A DNA stretch of 9,275 nucleotides, from positions 1 through 9,275 of the forward strand of contig URUW01000060.1 in the NCBI GenBank assembly GCA_900551205.1, given 5' to 3'. The stretch's first letter is position 1. Each line of letters starts with the position of its first letter. Origin of the DNA: an uncultured Collinsella sp. GTDB taxonomy: Bacteria > Actinomycetota > Coriobacteriia > Coriobacteriales > Coriobacteriaceae. Under the pieces are notes generated by a model. That model had not been told where the DNA came from and did not search any database. It worked only from the letters and a program-made list of their open reading frames with translations. Shown here one piece after another: positions 1-6,193 of this stretch. The position numbers were made by a program, and so were the translations under genes.

Positions 1-585
1 GACTGCTGGCTGCGCGTGGAGCCGCTCATTGGGCCCGGCGGCACGAGCGACGGCTATGAGTTTGTTGACGAGGTCGTGGGCGGCCGCATCCCGCGCTCGC
101 TCATCCCCGCCGTGGACAAGGGTGTCCAGGAGACCATGAAGGACGGCATCATCGCTGGCTACCCGCTCACGGGCATTCGCGTGGCTGTGTACGACGGCTC
201 GTATCACAGCGTCGACTCCAACGAGATGGCGTTCCGCGCGGCGGCTCGCATCGGCCTGCGCAAGGCGTGTGCCGATGCCGACCCGGTGGTGCTGGAGCCC
301 ATCGAGGAAATTACGGTGACTATCCCCGAGAGCTATGCCGGCGCCGTGATGGGCGACATCTCGGCCTCGCGCGGTCGCGTGACGGGTATGGAGACCGACG
401 AGCGCGGCGATACCGTGGTCATTGCCCAGGCCCCGCTGGCCGAGCTGACGGATTACTCGACGCGTCTGCGCTCTATTACGCGCGGCACGGGCGACTTTAC
501 CATGGAGCCCGCAGGCTATGAGCAGGTGCCTTATGACGTGCAGGCCAAGCTGGTCGAGCGCTATGAGGAGGGCCGCGCTAAGTAG
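1..585 (+). CDS. Translation elongation factor G-family protein, C-terminal part (5' end outside window)
   Basis: The frame is open from base 1, so this is the last 194 residues of a protein whose start lies upstream. EF-G is a ribosomal translocase GTPase; the part seen here corresponds to domain IV and domain V. Domain IV features are visible in GYEFVDEVVGGRIP, IPAVDKGVQ, AGYPLTGIRVAVYDGSYHSVDS and EMAFRAA. Domain V features are LEPIEEITVTIPE, GDISASRGRVTGME, LRSITRGTGDFTME and a final YEQVP. The GTPase domain cannot be seen, so its integrity is unknown. The wording of domain V (an Asp-Glu-Arg-Gly-Asp insert before the VVIAQAPL strand) differs somewhat from housekeeping FusA, and the protein may be the second EF-G-like paralogue (FusA2 type) common in Actinobacteria. 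Family assignment is firm; the choice between FusA and the paralogue is not. The gene ends in TAG and is followed by a hairpin terminator. Confidence 0.88.
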   Translation, partial: DCWLRVEPLIGPGGTSDGYEFVDEVVGGRIPRSLIPAVDKGVQETMKDGIIAGYPLTGIRVAVYDGSYHSVDSNEMAFRAAARIGLRKACADADPVVLEPIEEITVTIPESYAGAVMGDISASRGRVTGMETDERGDTVVIAQAPLAELTDYSTRLRSITRGTGDFTMEPAGYEQVPYDVQAKLVERYEEGRAK

Positions 586-620
586 CGTGTGGCTTTGTCT
601 GCAATGTAGGTGCTGACGAA

Positions 621-654
621 AAGGCCGCCCTGGGTAACCGGGGCGGCCTTATTT
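621..654. terminator. Bidirectional intrinsic terminator between convergent genes
   Basis: A perfect 10-bp stem, AAGGCCGCCC (621-630) with GGGCGGCCTT (641-650), encloses a 10-base loop. On the + strand the stem runs into TTATTT; on the - strand it runs into TTTTCG. It sits 36 bases after the EF-G-like stop and 65 bases beyond the end of the convergent nuclease gene, so it can serve both. Seen directly in the sequence; termination activity is inferred from stem plus U-run. Confidence 0.85.
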
Positions 655-690
655 GATCCCTTGGGGACGGAGGAAAACGGATCATTTTTT
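654..690 (+). terminator. Possible second terminator-like inverted repeat
   Basis: TGATCC (654-659) can pair with GGATCA (679-684), immediately followed by six T residues (685-690). The 19-base loop is long and the stem only 6 bp, so this is much weaker than the neighbouring hairpin. It may be a backup terminator for the EF-G-like gene or a copy of a dispersed intergenic repeat; the window alone cannot say. Confidence 0.35.
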
Positions 691-714
691 GGGTTACGGG
701 CGGCGCGGTCGGCA

Positions 715-1695
715 CTAGTCTCCGGATGCCTGGTTGCGGCCGGTGGCGTAGTCGATCTGCACGTGCGGCTGCAGGTTGTAGCAGTACACGTGGAAGCACA
801 GGGTTTTGCCGTGGTCTTCGATCGATTGTGCTTCCAGACGAATGCCACGACAGACGAGCTCCTCCTCGTTGTACATAGGCGTGACGCGATAGAGCACGTG
901 GTTGCCCGTGTCGCGGACGTAGTCGAGGATCTGCTCTTCAAACGGCAGCATGCCCGTCTCGTTGAGATAGCGCGTGCCGGTGAGGAGATTCTTGCGGTTG
1001 GCGTTTTCGCCGCAGAGTGACCAGGCGATGAGGTGGCAGCGGTTGTAGAGGCTCTGGCCTGGAATAAAGTCGTAGCGCTGCTGGTGCCAACCGGCAGGAT
1101 GGATACGCGAGATATCGCCGCGCTTGCCCTGACCGAGCGATTCGGGGCCCACGCAGGCGAGCGCCTTGCGAGTGCGGCCCAGGCTGTCGAGCTTGGAGAA
1201 TTTCTTAAAGCAGCCCTCTTCGGTGGCACGATCGTATTCATCGAGTGTGAATGACGGCGTGCCGAGCGGATGCGTGCCGTCGGCGCGGAGGGCAACGTAG
1301 GGGTTGCCGGCGTAGTCGGGAATGCTGCTGAGATATACACCGCGGGCGCGGTTGAGGTCGGGGTTTTCGACCTCGTCGATGGGGGTGGCGACGCTGTCCG
1401 CGGAAGCGTCATCGGTGTCGCTTGCGGCGGAATCGGGGCCATCGCCAGAGTCTTGGCTATTTTGAGAGTCCTCGGAGCTCGCTGTTCCCGATTCGAGCCG
1501 GGCAACCAGGTCCGCCTCGTCGTCGGTGCGGCTGGGACTCTCGTTTTGCTTCTCGGCCAGAGCCGCCGCCTGCTCATCGCTTTGCGGCGACAGCAGCTTG
1601 GGCGCCCCGTCGAGCGATCCTGCAAACAGCGCAAATCCCAGAACCACGGCGGTGCCGATGGAAAGTACTTGCTTGTAGGCGGACTTGCGCGACAT
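715..1695 (-). CDS. Exported DNA/RNA non-specific endonuclease (DNA-entry nuclease / EndA type)
   Basis: This 326-residue protein has a short basic N-terminus, a hydrophobic segment at about residues 10-27 (signal peptide or membrane anchor, no lipobox Cys) and a low-complexity linker rich in Ser, Asp, Glu and Ala at about 38-110. The nuclease domain fills the C-terminal two thirds. The beta-beta-alpha metal-finger core is YNRCHLIAWSLCGENANRKN (217-236), with His221 the probable general base and nearby Asn residues (232, 236, 245) candidates for metal binding. TGTRYLNETGMLPFE and HVLYRVTPMY follow as in Endonuclea_NS_2 proteins. The family cleaves DNA and RNA without sequence specificity and acts outside the membrane in nutrient scavenging or DNA uptake. 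The start is supported by CCAGGAG six bases upstream. NRCH stands where classical members have DRGH; a Cys at this place occurs in related Firmicutes proteins as I remember them. No competence genes are nearby. Confidence 0.85.
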   Translation of the reverse strand: MSRKSAYKQVLSIGTAVVLGFALFAGSLDGAPKLLSPQSDEQAAALAEKQNESPSRTDDEADLVARLESGTASSEDSQNSQDSGDGPDSAASDTDDASADSVATPIDEVENPDLNRARGVYLSSIPDYAGNPYVALRADGTHPLGTPSFTLDEYDRATEEGCFKKFSKLDSLGRTRKALACVGPESLGQGKRGDISRIHPAGWHQQRYDFIPGQSLYNRCHLIAWSLCGENANRKNLLTGTRYLNETGMLPFEEQILDYVRDTGNHVLYRVTPMYNEEELVCRGIRLEAQSIEDHGKTLCFHVYCYNLQPHVQIDYATGRNQASGD

Positions 1696-1703
1696 TGCGG
1701 CTC

Positions 1704-1730
1704 CTGGCTAGATGGTTGGGAATCTACCAG
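1704..1730 (-). promoter_or_regulatory. Hairpin overlapping the ribosome binding site of the nuclease gene
   Basis: Read on the - strand, CTGGTAGAT pairs with ATCTA and CCAG across an 8-base loop, giving a 9-bp stem with one bulged base. The 3' arm runs into the CCAGGAG Shine-Dalgarno sequence of the nuclease. It could modulate translation initiation, but a short AT-containing stem may also be fortuitous. Confidence 0.3.
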
Positions 1731-1824
1731 TCTAGCAGGTGCCGGCAGGGGCCGTTCTATCGAACAAATACTCAAGATTTGGGATAGACGTTACTGATTC
1801 ATTTGCTTCATATTTGACGTATGG

Positions 1825-2835
1825 CTAGATCGAGGTGGAGTCGAGCCAGTTGAGCTTGCACTCGAGAATGCGCTGCTCGCCGGGTTGGCTGCTGCCATCA
1901 AGCAAGGCGAGCAGCATCTCGGCCGCCTCCCTGCCTTCCTGGTCGACGGGCTCGATGATCGTGGAGACGGTCGGCGTGGTGAGGTTGGTCCAGTCTTCGC
2001 AGTTGAGTCCCAAAAGACCTATTTGCTGCGGAAGTAGATGGGCCATGGGTTGGAGGGCCTTGTAGACACGGGGAAGCGCCCATTGGTTTTGTACGAAGAT
2101 GAGCGTGCGCTTGGCGGGGTTGAACTTGTATTTAAAGTATTCGGTGAGCTCGTTGATTGACGGCTTGTTGTGATCGATGGGGATGGCTTTGTAGAGCTGC
2201 CCATTCGCGGCCAATGCCTCGGCATATCCCTGAAAACGTTCCATGCGAGTGCGCATTTCGGTCATGTTGGCGGCGATGGAAAAGAAGTCTTCGTAGCCGG
2301 CGTCGAGAAGCGCCTGCGTGGCATTGTACACGCCGTCGTAGAGGTTGGTTTTGATCCAGCTGGTGCCTGGGCTGTAGATGGCCGCGTCAAAAAAGACGAC
2401 GGGCTTGCCGGCGCGCTTGATGCGGTCGTGGACTGCCTTGAAATTTGCCGTGGGCTGGATGATAAAACCATCGACGCCCAGTGAGAGCATTTTGTCGACA
2501 TACATGAGCTCGGTCTCGGGGTTAAAGTTGCTCGTGCAAACGACCGTCTGGTAGCCCGCGGGGAGCATGACCTGCTCCATGCCGTTGAGGACGAGGCCCG
2601 CCCATTTGTTGGTGTTATCCAAGATGATGATGGCGATGACGTGGGTCTGCTTGCCGGTGAGCGTTTGCGCTTGGGCGTTGGGAACGTATCCGAGTTCCTT
2701 GATGACGCGCGCAATCTTTGCCCGCGTCTTCTCGCTAAGCTTTTCTCGTTTGTCGTTGAGGTAATACGAGACGCTTGCCGTCGAGGTGCCCGCCTCTCGA
2801 GCGACGTCTGCGATCGTAACGCGCTGTTTTGCCAC
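1825..2835 (-). CDS. LacI-family transcriptional regulator, probable local repressor of the PTS cluster
   Basis: A 336-residue protein of typical LacI-family length. The N-terminal helix-turn-helix is VTIADVAREAGTSTASVSYYLN (6-27), followed by the helices ending ELGYVPN and a hinge around residues 52-62. The remainder is a periplasmic-binding-protein-like effector domain (GVDGFIIQPT, KPVVFFDAA, LIFVQNQWALPRVYKAL, IGLLGLNCEDW, TTPTVSTIIEPV, EGREAAEMLL). It should bind palindromic operators as a dimer and respond to a sugar or sugar phosphate. I chose the GTG at 2833-2835 because GGAAGGAG lies five bases upstream and because family members start just before the T-I-x-D-V-A motif; an in-frame ATG at 2869-2871 lacks such a site. 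The gene is divergent from the PTS operon, the usual arrangement for a pathway-specific repressor that may also control itself. No terminator is evident before the nuclease gene 129 bases downstream, so some co-transcription is possible. Effector unknown. Confidence 0.92.
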   Translation of the reverse strand: MAKQRVTIADVAREAGTSTASVSYYLNDKREKLSEKTRAKIARVIKELGYVPNAQAQTLTGKQTHVIAIIILDNTNKWAGLVLNGMEQVMLPAGYQTVVCTSNFNPETELMYVDKMLSLGVDGFIIQPTANFKAVHDRIKRAGKPVVFFDAAIYSPGTSWIKTNLYDGVYNATQALLDAGYEDFFSIAANMTEMRTRMERFQGYAEALAANGQLYKAIPIDHNKPSINELTEYFKYKFNPAKRTLIFVQNQWALPRVYKALQPMAHLLPQQIGLLGLNCEDWTNLTTPTVSTIIEPVDQEGREAAEMLLALLDGSSQPGEQRILECKLNWLDSTSI

Positions 2836-2840
2836 AGCGA

Positions 2841-2848
2841 CTCCTTCC
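2841..2848 (-). promoter_or_regulatory. Ribosome binding site deciding the GTG start of the LacI-family gene
   Basis: GGAAGGAG on the - strand, five bases from GTG at 2833-2835. It supports the shorter product over the ATG start 12 codons upstream. Confidence 0.7.
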
Positions 2849-3017
2849 GACAGATGAGCATTTTCCAACATGATGACTTTGAGTCTTGGTGAGGGATGCG
2901 CTTTGGTGAGCGACTTTTTCCTTTCATATGAGTATGCAACAAATGCGGTATATGGGTGGGGTCGAAATTTGTGACCGGCATGCGCATCTGCCGTCTACCG
3001 AGAAAATCAAATACTTC

Positions 3018-3043
3018 TTGACTTTTGAAATCGATGGTAAAAT
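3018..3043 (+). promoter_or_regulatory. Candidate promoter of the PTS operon
   Basis: TTGACT (3018-3023) resembles a -35 box, and TGGTAAAAT (3035-3043) resembles an extended -10 element. The 14-base spacing between TTGACT and TAAAAT is short, so the extended -10 may work with TTCTTG (3015-3020) at 17 bases instead. Transcription would begin near 3050, leaving a leader of about 200 bases. A weaker alternative -10, TATATT, lies at 3145-3150. Confidence 0.35.
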
Positions 3044-3057
3044 CGCAGGATTCATTT

Positions 3058-3090
3058 TTGGTTAAACGCATAACTAAATAGCGTAACCAA
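3058..3090. promoter_or_regulatory. LacI-type operator candidate and larger dyad
   Basis: GTTAAACGCATAAC (3061-3074) is a 14-bp pseudo-palindrome with a central CG and five of seven matching pairs, the usual shape of LacI-family operators. It is nested in a larger inverted repeat: TTGGTTAAACGC (3058-3069) opposite GCGTAACCAA (3081-3090), complementary apart from two extra A residues. It lies just downstream of the candidate start of transcription, a position suited to repression. Confidence 0.45.
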
Positions 3091-3105
3091 CGCTCTGACC
3101 TGCGC

Positions 3106-3121
3106 GTTTACCGAAATAAAC
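3106..3121. promoter_or_regulatory. Second operator-like dyad upstream of EIIBC
   Basis: GTTTA (3106-3110) and TAAAC (3117-3121) form an inverted repeat with a 6-base spacer. Its left half GTTTACCG resembles GTTAAACG of the first site, and the centres are 46 bp apart. It could be an auxiliary operator; the spacer lacks the central CG, so support is weaker. Confidence 0.3.
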
Positions 3122-3250
3122 TGGCATTAAGAAAAACGAGCACCTATATTGGTCTTGTCGAAAAGACAGCAAGTCCAAACGGCAGGGGATGCTCCGGAGG
3201 CCTCCGCAAACGGTGTCTTGCGCACGCAACTCTATGAAAAGAGGGAAGCA

Positions 3251-4723
3251 ATGAAGATCGTAGGCGTTGCCGCCTGTACCGTGGGTATCGCCCACACGTA
3301 TATGGCCCAGAAGGCGATTCAGGATGAATGCGCCGCTCGTGGCATCGAGTGCAAAGTCGAGGCTCAGGGTGGTCTGGGTATCGAGAATGAGCTCACGCAG
3401 GAAGACGTTGATTGCGCCGACCTGGTGCTCGAGTCCGTCGACGTGGGTGTCGAGAACGAGGACCGTTTTGAGCAGAAGATGGCCGAGGGCAAGTTCCTCA
3501 AGGTCGGCACCTCGGATGTAATCGCCGATCCGGTAAAGATTATCGACCAGGCTGTCGAGATCATCAAGGCGACGGGCGGTGCCGTTGACGCGTCCAAGGC
3601 CGAGGCCAAGGCAGAGAAGAAGGCCGTCTCCGCTGCCCCGCAGGCCCCGACACCGGCGTCCAAGCAGTCCATCTTTGCCGACCCTGGCAAGACGCTGCTC
3701 AATGCATTCAATACCGGTGTTTCCTATTTTATCCCCATCGTCGTTATCGGTGGCGTGTTCCTCGCCTTCTCGTTGGCATCCGGTACTGCCGGTGCTAGCG
3801 GCATGGAGGTCACCAACCCGTTGATGGTGAGCCTTAACACTATCGGCATGGCCGGCATCTCTATGATGATTCCGGTGCTTGCGGCATACATCGCCTACTC
3901 GATGGCCGGTAAGCCCGCACTTGCCCCCGGCTTCGTCCTGGGCTACTTGGTTAACAACGCCGTCGTCACCCCGAGCGGCAACAGCGTTTCGACCGGCTTC
4001 TTGGGCGCCATGATCATGGCTGTCATCTGCGGTTACTTTGTCCGCTGGATGAAGACCTGGAAGGTCAACAACACCATCCAGACCATCATGCCCATTCTGA
4101 TCATCCCGATTCTGACCTCGCTCGTCCTGGGCATGGCTTACATCTACATCCTGGCCACGCCGCTTGGCTTTGTGATGGATTGGCTCACCAGCGTGCTCGG
4201 CAGCCTGCAGGGCGGCTCCGCCGTCGTCCTGGGCCTGGTCATTGGCGTTATGACCGCTTTCGATATGGGTGGCCCCATCAACAAGACCGCTTCGACCTTT
4301 ACCATGGCCATCATGGCCTCCGGCATCTACGGCCCCAACGGTATGTTCCGCGTCGCCGTCGCCATTCCCCCGATTGCTTGCGGCCTCGCTGCGCTCATCG
4401 CCAAGAACAAGTTCGATGACGCTGACCGTCAGATGGGCATCTCTGCGCTGTTCATGGGCTGCATCGGTATTACCGAGGGCGCTATTCCCTTCGCGGTCAA
4501 GGATCTTGGCCACACCCTGCCCGGCATTTGCATCGGCTCTGCCGTGGGCGCGGCGCTTGCCGCCTTCCAGGGCATCGACTGCTATGTTCCGCATGGTGGC
4601 TTTATTGTCGCCCTGGCCACCAACAACGTCGCGCTGTTCTGCCTGGACATCGTGATTGGCTCCTTGGTCGCCGCTGCAATCCTGATTGCCATGAAGCCCA
4701 CGCTCGATAAGCAAGCCAAGTAA
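3251..4723 (+). CDS. PTS fructose-family EIIBC permease
   Basis: A 490-residue membrane permease that phosphorylates its sugar during uptake. The IIB domain (about 1-105) begins MKIVGVAACTVGIAHTYMA; Cys9 is the expected phosphorylated residue. An Ala/Lys/Glu/Pro-rich linker (about 112-140) leads to the IIC domain (about 145-482), which has many hydrophobic segments and the conserved blocks FDMGGPINK (337-345), GITEGAIPFA (406-415) and PHGG (447-450). The start is set by GAGGGAAGC just upstream and by the IIB N-terminus; a longer TTG-initiated reading is not supported. The IIA function is not fused here but is supplied by the last gene of the cluster. The P-loop reads C-T-V-G-I-A-H-T rather than the common C-P-T-G-I-A-H-T. 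Fructose permeases are usually paired with 1-phosphofructokinase, which is absent, so the substrate may be another ketose. A 144-base gap with strong inverted repeats separates it from the next gene. Confidence 0.92.
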   Translation: MKIVGVAACTVGIAHTYMAQKAIQDECAARGIECKVEAQGGLGIENELTQEDVDCADLVLESVDVGVENEDRFEQKMAEGKFLKVGTSDVIADPVKIIDQAVEIIKATGGAVDASKAEAKAEKKAVSAAPQAPTPASKQSIFADPGKTLLNAFNTGVSYFIPIVVIGGVFLAFSLASGTAGASGMEVTNPLMVSLNTIGMAGISMMIPVLAAYIAYSMAGKPALAPGFVLGYLVNNAVVTPSGNSVSTGFLGAMIMAVICGYFVRWMKTWKVNNTIQTIMPILIIPILTSLVLGMAYIYILATPLGFVMDWLTSVLGSLQGGSAVVLGLVIGVMTAFDMGGPINKTASTFTMAIMASGIYGPNGMFRVAVAIPPIACGLAALIAKNKFDDADRQMGISALFMGCIGITEGAIPFAVKDLGHTLPGICIGSAVGAALAAFQGIDCYVPHGGFIVALATNNVALFCLDIVIGSLVAAAILIAMKPTLDKQAK

Positions 4724-4741
4724 ACCTTTAAGGACTCCGGC

Positions 4742-4802
4742 TGTGCGGAGGGATGGATTTGACTCCGCACAACCGCCCCTACACAACAAAATCCATCCGC
4801 AC
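4742..4802 (+). promoter_or_regulatory. Intergenic RNA element with two mutually exclusive hairpins
   Basis: Fold A: TGTGCGGAG (4742-4750) pairs perfectly with CTCCGCACA (4763-4771) over a 12-base loop. Fold B: GTGCGGA (4743-4749) and TGGATTT (4754-4760) pair with AAATCCATCCGCAC (4789-4802), giving 14 bp with a 4-base bulge. The same 5' arm is thus complementary to two copies of TCCGCAC (4764-4770 and 4796-4802). The folds cannot coexist. It begins 19 bases after the EIIBC stop. The pairings are seen directly; a switch, processing or stabilising role is inferred. Confidence 0.6.
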
Positions 4803-4807
4803 TGATA

Positions 4808-4825
4808 GGGCCCACATCTGGGTCC
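4808..4825 (+). promoter_or_regulatory. GC-rich hairpin upstream of the PF08013 gene
   Basis: GGGCCCA (4808-4814) pairs with TGGGTCC (4819-4825) over a 4-base loop, with one G-U pair. A TTTT run lies eight bases later (4834-4837), too far for a classical intrinsic terminator. It may protect mRNA ends or form a weak pause or terminator in concert with the preceding element. Confidence 0.45.
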
Positions 4826-4867
4826 CAGGGAACTTTTGTCAAAAATCCTCTGGAGAAGGAGAACAAA

Positions 4868-6136
4868 ATGTCCAACCTCACCATCCGCCAGGCCGTTCAG
4901 GGCATGCTCAAGCTGCAGGACAGCGGCGATCACGCAACCATGGTCGGCATTGGCCCCATGAGCCCCAACCTGATTCAGGCCGTGTTCGAGCTTGCCAAGG
5001 ACGAGGATTTCCCGCCCATGTTTATCGCTAGCCGCAACCAGGTCGATATGGACGAGATGGGCGCCGGCTACGTCAACGGTTGGGACCAGACGCGCTTTGC
5101 CGCCGACATTAAGAAGGTTGCCGACGAGGTGGGCTATACCGGTCCGTACTACCTGTGCCGCGATCACGGCGGTCCGTGGCAGCGCGACGAGGAGCGTAAC
5201 GCCCACCTGCCCGAGGACGAGGCCATGGAGCTCGCCCGCAAGTCCTTTGTCGCCGACATGGAGGCAGGCTTTGACCTGCTGATGGTCGACCCCACCAAGG
5301 ACCCCTATCAGATCGGCAAGGTTATTCCGCTCGACGTGGTGCTTCGCCGCACGATCGATCTTATCGACTATCTTGAGCAGTACCGTCGCGAGCATAACCT
5401 GCCCGAGGTTGCCTATGAGGTCGGTACCGAGGAGACCAATGGCGGCCTGACCTCAACCGACAAGTACGAGGAGTTCATTTCTCAGCTGCAGCCCGAGCTC
5501 GAGAAGCGCGGCTGCCCCATGCCCACCTTTATCGTCGGCCAGACCGGTACGCTCACCCGTTGGACCGAGCAGGTCGGTCATTACAACTTTAAGAATGCCC
5601 GCGAGCTCGCCGACATGGCCAAGCGCTACGGCGTGGGCCTGAAGGAGCACAACGCCGACTACCTGGACGACGCGACGCTGCTCGAGCACATCCCGGCACA
5701 CGTGACCGCTTCCAATGTCGCCCCTCAGTACGGCACCGAGGAGACCCGCGCTTACCTCAAGCTCTGCGCTACCGAGCAGATTCTGGTCGACAACGGCCTG
5801 TGCGACGATCCCTCCGATCTGTATCGCACGCTGCTGGTCAAGGCCATCAAGACCGAGCGCTGGCGCAAGTGGATGACCGGCGACGATGTCAACCTGCAGG
5901 TTGACGACATTCTGGCCGACGACGAGCTCAGCCTGAAGATTCTGGATGTCTCCGGCCACTACGCGTTCAACGATCCCGAGGTCAAGGAGCAGGTCGAGAA
6001 GCTCTATCGCAACCTCGCTGCCCAGGACATTGACGGCAAGCGCTTTGTGATCGAGCACATCAAGCGCCCGATCAAGCAGTACGTCGTCGGTCTTAACCTC
6101 AAGGGCGTCACGAGCCGCATCGAGAAGGCTCTCTAA
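4868..6136 (+). CDS. PF08013 (GatZ/KbaZ-like) protein: tagatose-bisphosphate aldolase non-catalytic subunit family or ketose-6-phosphate 4-epimerase
   Basis: This 422-residue cytoplasmic protein belongs to the GatZ/KbaZ/AgaZ family, judged from conserved blocks: IASRNQVD (53-60, GatZ has ATSNQVN), YLCRDHGGPWQRDEE (95-109, GatZ has GGDHLGPNCWQ), VGTEETNGGL (185-194), IVGQTGTLT (222-230), LKEHNADYLDD (258-268) and a C-terminal region with SGHYAFNDPEVKEQVEKLYRNL. The fold is the class II aldolase-type barrel; Asp99-His100 and His261 are candidates for acid-base or metal-binding residues. In E. coli such proteins stabilise the catalytic GatY/KbaY aldolase, but an Agrobacterium PF08013 member was shown to epimerise C4 of tagatose 6-phosphate to fructose 6-phosphate. 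No GatY/KbaY gene is in view, so an enzyme acting alone, probably a 4-epimerase, is favoured. The start has GGAGAAGGAG seven bases upstream. The gene lies between two structured gaps, and a strong terminator follows it. Confidence 0.82.
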   Translation: MSNLTIRQAVQGMLKLQDSGDHATMVGIGPMSPNLIQAVFELAKDEDFPPMFIASRNQVDMDEMGAGYVNGWDQTRFAADIKKVADEVGYTGPYYLCRDHGGPWQRDEERNAHLPEDEAMELARKSFVADMEAGFDLLMVDPTKDPYQIGKVIPLDVVLRRTIDLIDYLEQYRREHNLPEVAYEVGTEETNGGLTSTDKYEEFISQLQPELEKRGCPMPTFIVGQTGTLTRWTEQVGHYNFKNARELADMAKRYGVGLKEHNADYLDDATLLEHIPAHVTASNVAPQYGTEETRAYLKLCATEQILVDNGLCDDPSDLYRTLLVKAIKTERWRKWMTGDDVNLQVDDILADDELSLKILDVSGHYAFNDPEVKEQVEKLYRNLAAQDIDGKRFVIEHIKRPIKQYVVGLNLKGVTSRIEKAL

Positions 6137-6155
6137 GTAGCTTTTCCTACACGAC

Positions 6156-6191
6156 GCCGGGCCTGGGGCATGTCCCAGCTGCAGGCCCGGC
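6156..6191 (+). promoter_or_regulatory. First hairpin of the intra-operon attenuator-like region
   Basis: GCCGGGCCT (6156-6164) pairs perfectly with AGGCCCGGC (6183-6191), 19 bases after the PF08013 stop. Its loop contains GGGGCATGTCCC (6165-6176), which is complementary to the inner part of the terminator hairpin that follows (6204-6214) with a single bulged base. It may therefore act as an antiterminator arm or simply as a second stable 3'-end hairpin. Confidence 0.5.
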
Positions 6192-6193
6192 AC

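Larger units (their letters stand above)
2836..3250. other. Divergent intergenic control region between the LacI-family gene and the PTS operon
   Basis: This 415-base stretch has no convincing gene. Its right half is noticeably A+T-richer (about 2995-3170) and carries the candidate promoter and dyads listed separately. Between 3150 and 3250 lies a leader with small symmetric elements: GTCTT/AAGAC (3152-3156 and 3163-3167), the perfect 12-bp palindrome CGGAGGCCTCCG (3195-3206) and TTGCG/CGCAA (3218-3222 and 3225-3229). These might fold in the EIIBC 5' leader. I do not recognise a known riboswitch. A - strand promoter for the regulator must lie here as well, but I see only weak matches. Confidence 0.75.

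Noticed and set aside
561..1775. A 404-codon - strand frame overlapping the nuclease in another frame
   Set aside because: Ser/Arg/Thr/Pro-rich nonsense translation; the nuclease frame holds the conserved motifs and the ribosome binding site.
2836..2871. Longer LacI-family start at the ATG of 2869-2871
   Set aside because: GGAAGGAG sits ideally before the GTG at 2833-2835, and the extra 12 residues precede the normal family N-terminus.
3149..3250. N-terminal extension of EIIBC from a TTG codon
   Set aside because: The added 34 residues are unlike IIB, and the ATG at 3251 has a good ribosome binding site and the family N-terminus.
3074..5395. A 773-codon open frame on the - strand across EIIBC and the PF08013 gene
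   Set aside because: It covers two clearly recognisable genes on the + strand, has no family-like motifs and is rich in His, Gly and Asp in the way expected from antisense reading of GC-rich codons.
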